This document shows positions 22,236 through 33,900 of a stretch of 64,000 nt of DNA, piece after piece. How positions within the stretch are numbered: the stretch's first letter is position 1; each line of letters starts with the position of its first letter. The notes below the pieces were generated by a model that worked only from the letters and a program-made list of their open reading frames with translations, was not told where the DNA came from and made no database searches. The DNA comes from Lineus longissimus (taxonomy: Eukaryota; Nemertea; Pilidiophora; Heteronemertea; Lineidae), in NCBI RefSeq assembly GCF_910592395.1, contig NC_088322.1, positions 11,031,431 to 11,095,430 on the forward strand, given 5' to 3'. Both the position numbers and the translations under genes were made by a program.

Positions 22236-25200
22236 AGTACATCGTCTGGCGACGGAAAACCTAGTAGTAATGCCCCAGTGGGTGATCAAACAACAGTGAC
22301 TTCTATGACCGACCGTTTTCCTTCACCTCTAGGTCGGAAGTCTAGCAGGAGCACCAATCGAGGAAGTGCGGGGACACTTGATGGTGGCTATATCAGCGAT
22401 TATTCTTCAGTGGCAGATCCACCTAAGAGGGAATCGAAATGTGGAAAAGGTAAAGGAAGTTTAATTCATGGGTCTATACGGTACAAATGTATACTGCTCT
22501 CTACACTATACTACGCTGCACTCGTAGCATTGCGTTAGCTTGCAATATTGTGCTGTGTGGCCGAGAGGCCTAACTTGATCAGGAATCCAGCGTCTGAGTA
22601 TATGTTTGGGCAGGCTTAACGGGTTAAGGCCGGTTTACACATGCAACTTTTTAGGAGAAACACATAGAAACTAAAAGAAACTTGACTGACAGGCTATGTA
22701 ATTTGAACCATGAAACCTCTAAAAGTTTCTTCATGTTGCATGTGTGAACTGGTCAAGAAACATGAAGAAACATGATGAAACCCCTTTCTTGAAACCTTGT
22801 GAAACTAGGAGAAACATGAAACAATTTACGAACATGCTCGTAAATTCTGGACAGGTTTCATCAAGTTTCTACAAGTGTCGATTACATTTTAACTCTGTGG
22901 CCAATCAGACTGTGATAAAAAGTCATGTGATTTTTACTCCATATCCAAAATGGCAAAATGGCTAAAAGTGACAAGTCAAATGCATATGAGTGTTTCATAG
23001 TGTTTCTCTGTGTAAACGTCCAAGGTAAGGTTTCTCGATGTTTCATGTTTCTCAATGTTTCTCCATGTTTCATTGCAAAAAGTTGCATGTGTAAAGCGGC
23101 CTTTATATGGACTGAAATCACCACTCGTCCTTTACCTATCGAGCATTGAAAGAAAAACCACTAAATATCAGCGTTTGACCGATTGAAATGAGTTTGATCA
23201 AAGCCTGTTCCGTATTGCTACAGTTATTGAGGAAGTCCCGGATTGGCTTGCCGATATACCCGAGGAGGAAGAAGCTACTAGCGAGAGACACCCAGGACAG
23301 GTGACGAGCTCTGCATACCCAAGAAGTAAGTGCTACACCATCTCTTTTTCGGTGTAGGCCTTTACCAGATACGCCTGTACCACCTAGGGTCGGGAAAACA
23401 AACCATCTTTACTACCATACGTTACAAGCTGAGTCAGCTGAGCCAGTGACTCGAAAGCAACTGTCTGTTGTCTTTGACCGTGCAGGTCTGTTGGAGCACA
23501 TTATTTGTTGTGAACATCGATTTGGGCTATATTGTGCTGAGGTTCTGGTCTTGGTAGCCATTGATTGTTCACGGTGGATCGTTTGACCAGTGAACAATCG
23601 CGGAATAATATGGGATCAAGGGTGTAATGATGAATTATCCTAGTGGCTACTTTAAATTCACACCAGGATTCATTTCGAAAGCGATATTGTTGGTTCAAAA
23701 ATATCAGATACAAAACATACAAAATCTAAAATCTGATTTTATCAACAATGCTATTACATGCCAAGGTAGAACATCCAGTCAATAAAGATTCCTATAAGAT
23801 TCTTAGTTGATATTTCATTCAGTTCCATGTATATGTACATGCACATTCGTTTGAAGATTCTTAATTATTCTTAGTTTGGACATTTACTTAGAATCTTACA
23901 AGAATTTTATGACGAATGTGCAGGCGTGTACATGATTGTGCATGTACATGTTCATGTACACGAAACTCAGTTAGATCGTTACTAAAAATCTCATGAAAAG
24001 TTTGTCTCACTGGCTTTTCACTTTAGTGCACTGCACATACCTCTTTGTCACAGCATACTCTACTTTATCATAAGGGCAGTTTTGTTTACCTTTTATGGCT
24101 AATAAAACATCTGCAATCGAAATGATAGACTTATAGGTCAGCTTATTTAGGTTTCTCCTTGATTTCCTCATTAGCAGGCTTAGCGAGATTTTCCTTGCGT
24201 TGAACATTATTTACGTTTCAGTCATTCGCACAGACCAAAAGAGGCATCAGAAAAAGAATCGTCCCAGGAGGAAAGACACCCCAGCTGCACAGCCAAATCC
24301 AAATCAACTCGGTACGTTTTGTTTCCTGATAATTGGCAGGTTTTGCAAACCTTACGATAGCTACAAATGACGAAGTACATGTACAAGTCTTCCTTCGATA
24401 TTGTAGATTAATCACGACTGATTTAATTTCAAACTGTGTTCAGCTCAGGTAAGCGCTGAAATGCCGGCGGCCGCTTCTCCAAAGTGGTTCTGTGGAGACC
24501 TTCTAATAGTCAGAATTGTAGTAAAGCGCTTTGATACCGCTTGAATCGGAAAAAAATGGTTATTGCATCTCAAGGAAGGTTCTATGTGAGTTTATTTATC
24601 ATTGTGTTTCAGCTATTGATCTGCGAGTTGTCAGAGGCAGGAGCAACGCCATTGAAGAGGAGGGATCCGTAACAAGCCTTCCTAGCCTCAGCCCTCGGTC
24701 ATTGGACTTTCCTTCGCACCTGCTTGGCCCAGCTCCTTGGGAGAAACCCGCCCTGCCAACACTTTCAACGATTGACACAACAAGGAAAGGTGTGAGGAAG
24801 AAGAGTAGTCTAAGAGTGAATGCTGGTAAAAAAGGGGCGCCAATCCAGCTGCCAAAACGAACTAGTAAGTCAAAACTGCATTGAAAACGTGTTCGATGGA
24901 TACAGAGCAGATGGCATTTTCAATCGACGCAGTCTGTCATGCACCTTTTCAAGAATTATCAAGGAATCGGATGCTTTACCAGTAAATACCCAACGCTGAA
25001 GAAACGTGACATCATTCAAAAATAACAACAGACGACATGACGTCAACGGTAACCAGAAAAACGCCGATCGGTACTGATCAGACGTCTCCTAAGTGCACCT
25101 CGTCGATCTGATTTTTACCCAAAATTACTAAAAGCGTTTCGCCAATAACTCATTAACATCACTTTTAAATAGCCATTAAACTCATTGTCCGTTTCGTATT

Positions 25201-27968
25201 GAAGAATACATTCCGCGCCTATTCGAAAATGTTCGGAGGCAGTCGAAAAAGATGATGCAAGATCTCAAAAATGTCGCCAGATCAACAAACGCAGCACCGA
25301 GTTTATGGCGCGGACGTTTTTATTAATGAGACGGCGTTTTCCCGGCAACCGACGTCAACAACTGTTGTCGTTGTCGTTACAATGTTCGTGCGGGCCATGA
25401 AAATGTAAGCTCACGTGACTCGATGCGCCATCTACAGGGATTTAGCAAAACTTCGCTTCCTCATTGCACTACAACGATTGCAATAATATCCTTTTCTTAT
25501 TTTCAGAAAAGATGAGTGTGGTAGAAGAAAACCCCTCACTGCCATCGCCAAGGACGAACGGTGACCCAAGCATCTCAGGCGCCATTGAGGAGGGTACCAA
25601 ACATGCAAACGGTACGAAGGAAAAGAGAGTTTCCATTGACACAAAACACATTGTCGTTGGAGAGGATAACTCCATTACAGTGATTGACGAACCGGCATGT
25701 AAGGGATCGTTGTGTCATAGTAGAACTAGTCTCATTGTTGTTGCCTACTGTGATGTTGGCTTCACGCTTAAGAATGAGATACGGAGGTTGTTGTTGTTGT
25801 TGTTGTTTTTGTTTTTTTTTCTATCTTTTTAAAGTGGCCATATGCATATCCCGTAAATACGGAGAACGATAAACGATGTTCCACGGCATGTCGTTTACGT
25901 TTCCTCGGTATTCGGACACCCAAGCTGCTTACATAATATACGAACTATGTCCTTGCTACTATGTATCATGCTTATCGTTAAGCTATGACAATAGGCTACA
26001 GCTTTTGGTTTGCACATAACTCCAATATACGAACTATGATATGTAAACATGAGAACGGATAACACCTGAGCAAAATATCAGATAGGTGATTTTAATAATG
26101 GATTCCTTACGGACTACATTGTGTAACTAAGCTTTTGCTTGTTTTTCAAAATTAGTTCTTGAACGAATTGCATTATAAAGTCCATATCTCAGTCGATTCA
26201 TAAGCAACTGGCACGTGTCAGGATAACTTACTGCACAATCAGCTCATGAAAGACTCAAAATGTTTCGTTGACCAAAATCAGTGAACTGTTATTGCAGGTA
26301 CAAATGCCCAGACTGCTGATGCCACTTCTGCTGTTACTGTCAAAAAGAAGAGATGTTTATTACGGAAGGACACACCCGCGACGATAGATGTCGCTGGGTC
26401 GAGGCGAAGTAAGTGAGACTGTATTAAGTCCGATGTCCAATGCATAATGACAAGCCTGGTCGATTACTGTGAACCCCAAAGTATTTGCAAACTCTTTAAC
26501 TGTTTTTGCAGCTCGAAACATCTCTCTAAAAATTAAGAAAAGAAATCTCGATTTTTATTTTGGAGAATAACAAAATTCCTTTCGGTTTTTGAAATAAAAA
26601 ATTGCTGGTTCGCATTTGTTCTCGCTAAATATTTCCAGTTTCCAGTTTCCAGTAAGAGAGTTCATTTTTGCTTTCTTGCTTGAGTAATGTAACTCATTGC
26701 AACAATAAATTTGCACCCTTGAGAAATTGAGTACGTCAATATATTTCTCCAGGTTTTCTAAATCAAATGCACGAAGACACAGCATGCGTAGAGGAAGTAG
26801 AATCAGACGAGGAAGATCAACACGTGAATGAACTTTCAGAAAAAGTCCGCAGAATCCCACAAAAAAAGATCAGTTCCTGCATCAGGCGGACATCAGAACG
26901 AGGCAATATTGACCTTGACATGACCTTGACCGAGACGCTGAGCACATATCTTCCGAAGGCGCGGAATTCAATCATGGAGGATGATATTGAGGAGGAGCAT
27001 GGGTTATACAGAAAGCAATACCGTAAGTGAGCCAGGATTTAGTCACTTAGCGCCCATTCCGTATAACAGGTCTGATATGATAGTATTTTACTGTTCCCAT
27101 CGAAAGTAAGCTGTTTGATTCTGTATTTTCTGTTGGAAAGTTTGTAAGCCTAAGCTTACACTATTTCGTATCGAAATTCTCAAAGAAAACTGATCTAAGC
27201 TGCCAACTGTATCTGCTTAGTACCAAATATATATCATAAGGTGCCTGAACATGGATGAAAAGAAGCTTGGCGGGAACCTCAAAATGCTTCGAACGGAATA
27301 TTGAAAAAGGTAAAACATTTTTCATTGGGTTTCATTAGATTTGAAGACAATTAAAAGCGTTGTTACTGTTGTAAGCAATTATCAATATGCACTACAGTCA
27401 CGTTCAAAAGTGGTATCGTGAATGATGTGGACTCACTTGTTATTTTGCTTCTCACTTTCACATACTCCAAACAAGCCACACTATTCGTTGAGAGACATAT
27501 GATAGGTCGTCCATTTAACCTTACGTTTTCTCTGCAGCCTTGGAACATTATAAATTACCAAACGAACGGCGGAATGAGGGTCTCATTCACGCGGAGACTA
27601 AATCTGGTACTAAGGTGCTGACGAGGAAAAGCACACCAGCTAAGCTTCCATCGGTAAACCGGGCAAAAGGTAAGAGACGGTCCCAGGTCGAAGATGACAG
27701 ACACTTTAGGGAAATCTATTAGAGCACTACAAAGACTTTATATCTTTTAACCATTAACGGCAAGGTGCAAACGTCCCGTCAATATTTGTTTCGTGCGAAA
27801 CGGAACTTGTCGCCCGAGTCATTATGTTTTTTCTTAATCTTGTTTTCAGTCGCCCACAATCCTGGCGGTGCTTTTGAGGAGGAATTTAAAGAAGAAGACG
27901 ACGAAGAGGAAGAAGGCGATGGTGAACACGGACTGATGTTAGAGGGCGCTGTTGGGGGATTACATTAG
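22236..27968 (+). CDS. Orphan multi-exon gene, charged disordered protein with repeated RK[DS]TPA motif
   Basis: Nine exons: 22236-22449, 23224-23325, 24222-24311, 24613-24864, 25507-25698, 26298-26408, 26753-27022, 27538-27669 and 27850-27968. All introns are GT-AG, every one of the eight junctions is phase 1, and each internal exon is a multiple of three. The total is 1482 bp (493 residues) ending in TAG. The first exon is open from 22236; a start at ATG 22305 (MTDRFPSPLGRKSSRS) or upstream exons are both possible. I recognise no domain. The protein is rich in Ser, Pro, Lys, Arg and Glu. The motif RKDTPA occurs at residues 122-127 (exon 3) and 306-311 (exon 6), and RKSTPA at 440-445 (exon 8), the first two preceded by basic clusters (KKNRPRRK, KKKRCLLRK). 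The second exon is acidic (DWLADIPEEEEATSE) and the C terminus is an acidic tail (EEDDEEEEGDGEHG). Nuclear location or kinase regulation would be inference only. The first secure intron contains a MITE. Confidence 0.85.
22627..23102. mobile_element. 476-bp MITE with TTA target duplication
   Basis: The left end AGGCCGGTTTACACATGCAA and following CTTTTT match the reverse complement of the right end (AGGCCGCTTTACACATGCAA) with one mismatch in 26 bp. Both ends are flanked by TTA (22624-22626 and 23103-23105), the 3-bp TWA-type duplication typical of PIF/Harbinger elements (family knowledge). The interior is full of GAAAC and its complement GTTTC, giving long imperfect self-complementarity. It lies in the first secure intron of the orphan gene. 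Open frames inside it are artefacts. Confidence 0.9.
23835..23935. repeat. Imperfect inverted repeat
   Basis: GCACATTCGT (23841-23850) pairs with ACGAATGTGC (23912-23921), flanked on both sides by GTACATG-type palindromic sequence, with internal AAGATTCTTAA and AGAATCTTA adding pairing. It is intronic, probably an element remnant. Confidence 0.5.
25786..25820 (+). repeat. (GTT)n and poly-T microsatellite
   Basis: Several GTT triplets followed by T-rich sequence, within the intron after the exon ending at 25698. Confidence 0.9.
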
Positions 27969-30934
27969 TTTATCTAACATCCATCAGATGGCAGTGTTTG
28001 TATTGGCATTTAGGGAACGTAGTGTCAGGCAGATGTAAATGAGCTATCCACTCCATAAACGTCAGTGAATTATTTTGCCATTCTTATATGTGGGTTATCC
28101 TATCAACGTGAGAACGGACCACCAATTGATTGCGCTGATTTCTGGTAACCCAATGGTGCCGCAGTTCAGCGATATTTCGAAAGATGTTTGTGGTAGATCG
28201 AATAAGGACAGCAGGGCAGAATAGTTGAAGTCAGAAGCGCATAGTCGAGTGGCACGCAAGGTGTATGCTTTATTCAAACACAACACGGATACATCAGCGT
28301 ATATCTTTAAGAGGGTGTACGGCAACATTTTCTCGGTGCTGTGTTCTCTTACTAATGCTAGAAGAATCAAAATAAGTTGATCAGTTAATAATAAGCGGAT
28401 TAACTGTTAGATTTCGTGCAAGATATTCGAAAGATTATAAGGGCAATCTGCGCGAATCATTGCATAAATAAAAAATACTTCGGATTTTGATTTCATAATG
28501 GTAGTGGTTCAAATACATTTATTCAAGTCCGAAGGCGGTTTCGAGATATAATGCTGTTATTGTTAGGCCATCTCTCCACGCAATTCACAGATCGCGAATT
28601 CGAGTTTCAAACTGCTACAGCACAGTGTCGTCGGAAAGCTGGTTCTAAACTTGTATCTATGTCCATGGCGAGTGTGGATGGAATCAAAAGTAACCGGTTC
28701 CAATACTTTAAGCGAGAGTGTTCGCAAGATCGTGTCTAAAAGACGTTCTGGCAGATATCGTGACGTAGGAATTGAGAAGGAGGAAGGAGTTGTAAGAATT
28801 GTCAGGTTGTCCAAAGACAGGCCGCGGGCCTTTGGCACAACCATGTCGATAGGGGAGAGAGCTGGCAATGAGTGACGTTGAATCTCGGCAAGGTTACCCT
28901 CGACTGGTTTATAACGCCGTGATTGTGCATGTACACACCAAAAAGATTTCTTACACTTTCAGAAATTACAACACAATCGTAAGTGGATTAGTTACATTGG
29001 TCGTATAGTTTGGACAATGAGAGCCATGTAGTTAAACATGTTTGTGTGCAGCGCCAGCAGTGTAGAAAATGTCAATGCCAATTGCGCAATAACTTATGCA
29101 TGCGGTGACGTCAAACAGACTGGAAGCAAAAAGGTATTGAAGTCAGCTACGCGTGGCAGTGTAAATAATATCTAAAATTGTGGGAGCTATATATTTAGAA
29201 TTAAAAGTATTATGATACGTTGGTGTCACCTTGTTCAAAGTGACTTCCTTTGCACTGTAAATGCAATTCGTCCCCGTGCCAGAACTGTGCAATGTGCGAC
29301 TTGAACGCATATCTCAACGAATGTACATAGTCCTGTACACGGAAATGAACAAGATCTTAATACGATTGTTATAAGAATTTTATTCGGACTTTCAACCTTG
29401 GTGGACAAAGCAAGTCCCTTTTTCATGACATGACAAGTGTATAGAACAAAGGCAGAATGTCAAGTCGCTACCCCTTTCCCTGCCCTAATGTATGTACATG
29501 TATTGAAATCCATTGCACGAATGCTTTAAAAGTGTCATCATCACCAGGCGAATCAGTGGCCCTGCGACCTCCGGAGTGCGGACATGCATCCATTGTCTGC
29601 GGTGGTTGATGTGGAGCGCGCACGGCAGTTATGATTCACCATCATGGCGATGGAATTGGGTGTCCTTTTTTAATAAAACGTTAGTTTTTAACAACAGTTG
29701 TGTCATTTGCGTGTCTGTAAAGCACACCAATAATTGTCAATAACTGAATTTCATTGTATGGCTTTTTGAATAAAAATTCAAAATATGTATGATAGGATTT
29801 ATTTTCTATTTACTTGGTATGGTATACCGCAAAGGTTAAGTGTACTTCAAAAGTTTCCATTTGTACGACTAAATATAGAATAAAACGGGAAAGAAACATG
29901 TTCAAAGCTAAACATCCTGACGTAACCAGTGTTTTTCAATATACTCACCCTTGGTAAGTATAGCACCTGATCTCAGGATGAAAACTTAAGTGCACTGCCC
30001 TTGAACTATCTTCACGGTCATCTATTAAGGAAGGGAAGATCGACCCCGGGCTTAGAATTTGACATAAAAGGCATAACAGTCGGATCACACTTGACACAAA
30101 ATTTGTTATTTCTGCGTGATGGCCACCTCAATAAAGTAATATCAGTTTCTGTCTCATAGCCTACGCTATCGGACAAACCAGGAATATCATGATCATGAAA
30201 TCGTGATAAAACATGTTTGTAAGTAACCTCGTTTATCAGCTCATTGAAAGGATTTACGAATAGTTTTTTTCAGAATGTGAGAGCTTACTATTGATTGCCT
30301 CGAAAGTTGTTAAAAAGAGGACAAGATCTATGTTTTTGCCGTTTCATCATTTCACAATCACGGTGTTCAATGTAACTGCGAACGCACCGAATATCTTGCC
30401 TAGTCAGTTGAATATGACGTTCAATGATCATACTAATATTCCAGACATAATCAGTGCATGACTAATTGCGTAGCGGACGACTTAAATTTAGTTCAGTTCC
30501 TTTTTACTAATATGTACAACTTTGTAGTTCATTGAGCATACTACAAAACGATATAAGACTAGGATAAAAAATCAATATACATGTACATGTAATACAATGT
30601 AAGAGCACATTCAGACACGAGCATGTATCATTCCTTGATATTTCAAAATTACTTTCAACGTCTTGGGTAATAATACGTGTGTTCATGGATTTTGATTTCG
30701 CTTTCCTCGTTATTGATATAAATATGAATCTTGTATAAACAAAATCGGCTACTCTTTCAAAGATGAGTCATTGAATAAAAACAAGTAAATGCTCTTGAAT
30801 AAAAACAAGTAAATGCTCTATACAGAAATATGTTTAATTCATTGACAGTTGGCATTCCTGTGCCAAACTAAAATAAAAGCAATTACTAGTCTTAGTTCAT
30901 ATCACCCAATGTGGTGAATGGTGAGTGAGGGCCA
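27969..30934. other. Intergenic region between convergent genes
   Basis: This contains the 3' flank of the plus-strand orphan gene (an AATAAA-type sequence occurs near 28467) and of the minus-strand transporter. A coding-like frame at about 28551-28875 (plus; ends RLSKDRPRAFGTTMSIGERA) has an internal register change and was not assigned. The rest is AT-rich, with ACATGTACATGT near 30580. Confidence 0.35.
30771..30818 (+). repeat. Perfect 24-bp tandem duplication
   Basis: TTGAATAAAAACAAGTAAAT followed by GCTC occurs twice, head to tail, without mismatch, just downstream of the transporter's stop codon. It is a very recent replication slip or a conserved pair. Confidence 0.97.
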
Positions 30935-33900
30935 TTATGTTTCAATATGCCCGGACCTCGCCTGGTCATTTGTCTCGCTGTCTTCTTGTTCCTTCAGTGC
31001 TATATCAATAGCCCTGCTAGCCCGTACGTACCAGATGGCAACCGGAATGTAGATAAGAACAAGCATTGCTAAAAGGATGCCCGCGTAGACGTAACAAACA
31101 ATATCCGTGTAGGGCACCATATTTTTCAAATCTGGAAAAAAAGTGATTCGTTGTCAAAAAGCGGATTATGGTAGCTGTATTCGGAATTCTTAGGCAGAAA
31201 ATTATGATAACTTTCTCGCGATTCTAAGGCATATATCGTCAATACTGGTGTATGGTGTACATGTACATGAACAGTGTGTACAAGATTCTGGCAGCATCCT
31301 TACAAAAAAAATTTTGGAAGGATTATACATTCATTGTACTTCATGTAAGCAATTCAATAATACATGTAACTGATTATCGAATAAGAATCTCATCAGGGTT
31401 TTTAACTAGGGTCGCATGTACATGTAGAGTGTATACAAGATGTTGCATATGGGCACATCCTTACAAGAATTTTACAAGGATCATACACCTATTCTACTTG
31501 TACAGAAGAAATTCAATAATATCAGGTTACCGTGGAAGAGTCTCATCAGGGTTTTTAGGCAGGGTCACATCCCACCTGTAAAATCGTCTAAAGGTGCACC
31601 GCACCATCACTTTCACGTTGGGTGTATTTCAGCAGGAATCATCACTAACTAGAATTTTGCCAAAACAGTTTTTGGGCACACAAATTCTGTGAGCAAGAAG
31701 ATGCATTCCTGTGACGTGCAAGTGATACATGACAGCCAAATTATAGCAGGCATGAGCAATTGGAATGAAGAGGTATTCGCATTCAAGTCAATCAACAATT
31801 TGAAATAATCACTGCACACGTACATACCTACTGCTGCTTTTAACAATATGAAAAGGGGGAAGGCGAGAAAAGAGAAGTTGACGCCGATGGCTGCCACAAA
31901 GGTAGATAAACCAGTCGGGCACTCAGTCAGCCAGAACGTTATAACTAAAAGGTAGACCGTAATAAAGCCGTGATTATGAAAAAAAAACAACAAAAAACAA
32001 AAACAAAATCATTCTGTATGTAAGGTTTCCACTTGCAGTGGTCAGGTAAAAATAGCTGTAAGCGCTGTTACTACTGCAGAAATTACGAGAAAAAGCGCCG
32101 GGCGTATTTGGTGTTCGGGAATGACACAGTAGTACCAATCAGCTGACGCAAGATGGCGGATGCTATAAGTTTCCGGGCATTTATCATGTTGAAGTGTATT
32201 AACAAGGCTAATGTAGTCTATTGGGACATTGTATGCAATCCTTTTATGTGGTGAATTGTACGTGTGAGACTCACTTGCACTGTATGTCAGGAATGAGGCT
32301 AGTCCAAAAATAATGTTCTGCGGGAGGACATACATCGAAGATATACCCATAAGATCACGATTGGGCATTATTGACGCTATCACACCGGTCGTCAGCGGGG
32401 AAACTACGTTTAGGAGCATACCAAAACCTGGAAGTATATCAAGACATGGTTTTGAATATACTGGATCCACTCGCCAATAAGATCCCAAGCCTGACAATAC
32501 CCGATTTCTACTCCCGCCTCGATGGGTCGAGCCTAAATAACCTGACATGATAGTAGACCTTTCGCAGCCACAAAAGGGGTGGGTTATCTTGTCTACGTTT
32601 CTTCCGATTGGTCTTGAGTTGTAATATGAAAAGTTTCGCTGTCGAATCATGACCATTCATGACAATTACGTTAACTCTTGAATAGATATCCCACCCCTTT
32701 TATGGCTGCGAAAGGCCTGCTATTGCGTTCGGCTGTTTAGACGGTGTATTCCTGTTTCGCCTATTCCTGTTTCGCCTAATTCCTGTTTCGCCTATTCCTG
32801 TTTCGCCTATTCAAATGTATTGCTAACCTCCCCACAGACGTAGGAATATGAATCGTCCCTTACTATAGTGTTAAAGGCTATCATTAAGAATAAAGTCTGA
32901 AATAATGGATTTAGCGACATGTCAATTATTTCAGTATTATTCGGAATAACTTTGGAAAATTATACATAGCTTACATCGGCTTATGTTTTAGCTTATTTTA
33001 AAAGGCAAGAAATAAAATAGTAAGAAAATTTTACCCTTTCATCAGATTTGAGAAAGGTTTCTCAGGCCTGCATTTTATATTGTTGATTCTCTTTCTTTTG
33101 TCTTAGTCAGTAACTGGCTTCGTAATAGAAAGAATACCTATAGCTACATTGTTCTTTACTATGACATGGGTTTTACAGCTGATTTTGATCAAATAATTAT
33201 GAGAATGTACAGTATTATGTATTTTTATCAAAAAGTCATGAATTCCTGTTTTTATAAAATAAGCGACTGCTTTACTCTACTTAATCTATTAGTTTTTACT
33301 GTGTGTCAGTATGGTCATATGGTCAAATAAGTCCCGGACTGTCCCCGCTTTCAAGGTGACTCTTTCAAAACGGTCATGGCATGGTTTTTTAACAAAGTTG
33401 ATGGCATTTGATTAGTCAAATTGTCATCACATCGTTAACATCATCCAATTGTCCCCTCACGTTTTCCCCATAAAATGGACCTGCATCCCTAAGGTTCCCC
33501 CTGGGAGAGTCGATTTATTGTAGGGGTACTGGAAAGTAGGCGAAACAGGAATAGGCGAAACAGGAATAGGCGAAACAGGAATTTTGTAGGCGAAACAGGA
33601 ATAGGCGAAACAGGAATAGGCGAAACAGGCATAAACCGTTTAGACTCTACCCATCGAGGCGGTGGTACAGATAGGGTATTGTCGGGCTGATGCACTTCAT
33701 CGTTATCATAATGATCATACAGACAACATTGGGCAAACCGCATTGAAACTGGTTGAATAGTTTAGGATATGTATTTTAACTTTCTTACAAGAGTTAGATC
33801 TTTTGACAAACTTCGGAAATGGTAAAAAGTTCTGTAGCATGCATTGCTGTACTTTTCGTGAATGTCTTGATGATGCGTGTTGTCTTGAAGCTGAGCAATG

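Noticed and set aside
22744-23149. Short proteins within the 22.7-23.1 kb stretch
   Set aside because: They lie inside the MITE and arise from its GAAAC repeats.
32042-32656. 204-codon minus-strand frame taken as one protein
   Set aside because: The real exon is 32275-32427. The rest reads through acceptor and donor sites and into the foldback element.
33538-33632. CRISPR-like short repeat array
   Set aside because: 15-bp units without unique spacers, inverted counterpart at 32748-32812, and a clearly eukaryotic context; it is a foldback arm.
33489-33743. Repetitive minus-strand protein (PVSPIPVSPI)
   Set aside because: Translation of the 15-bp foldback repeat; no independent gene support.
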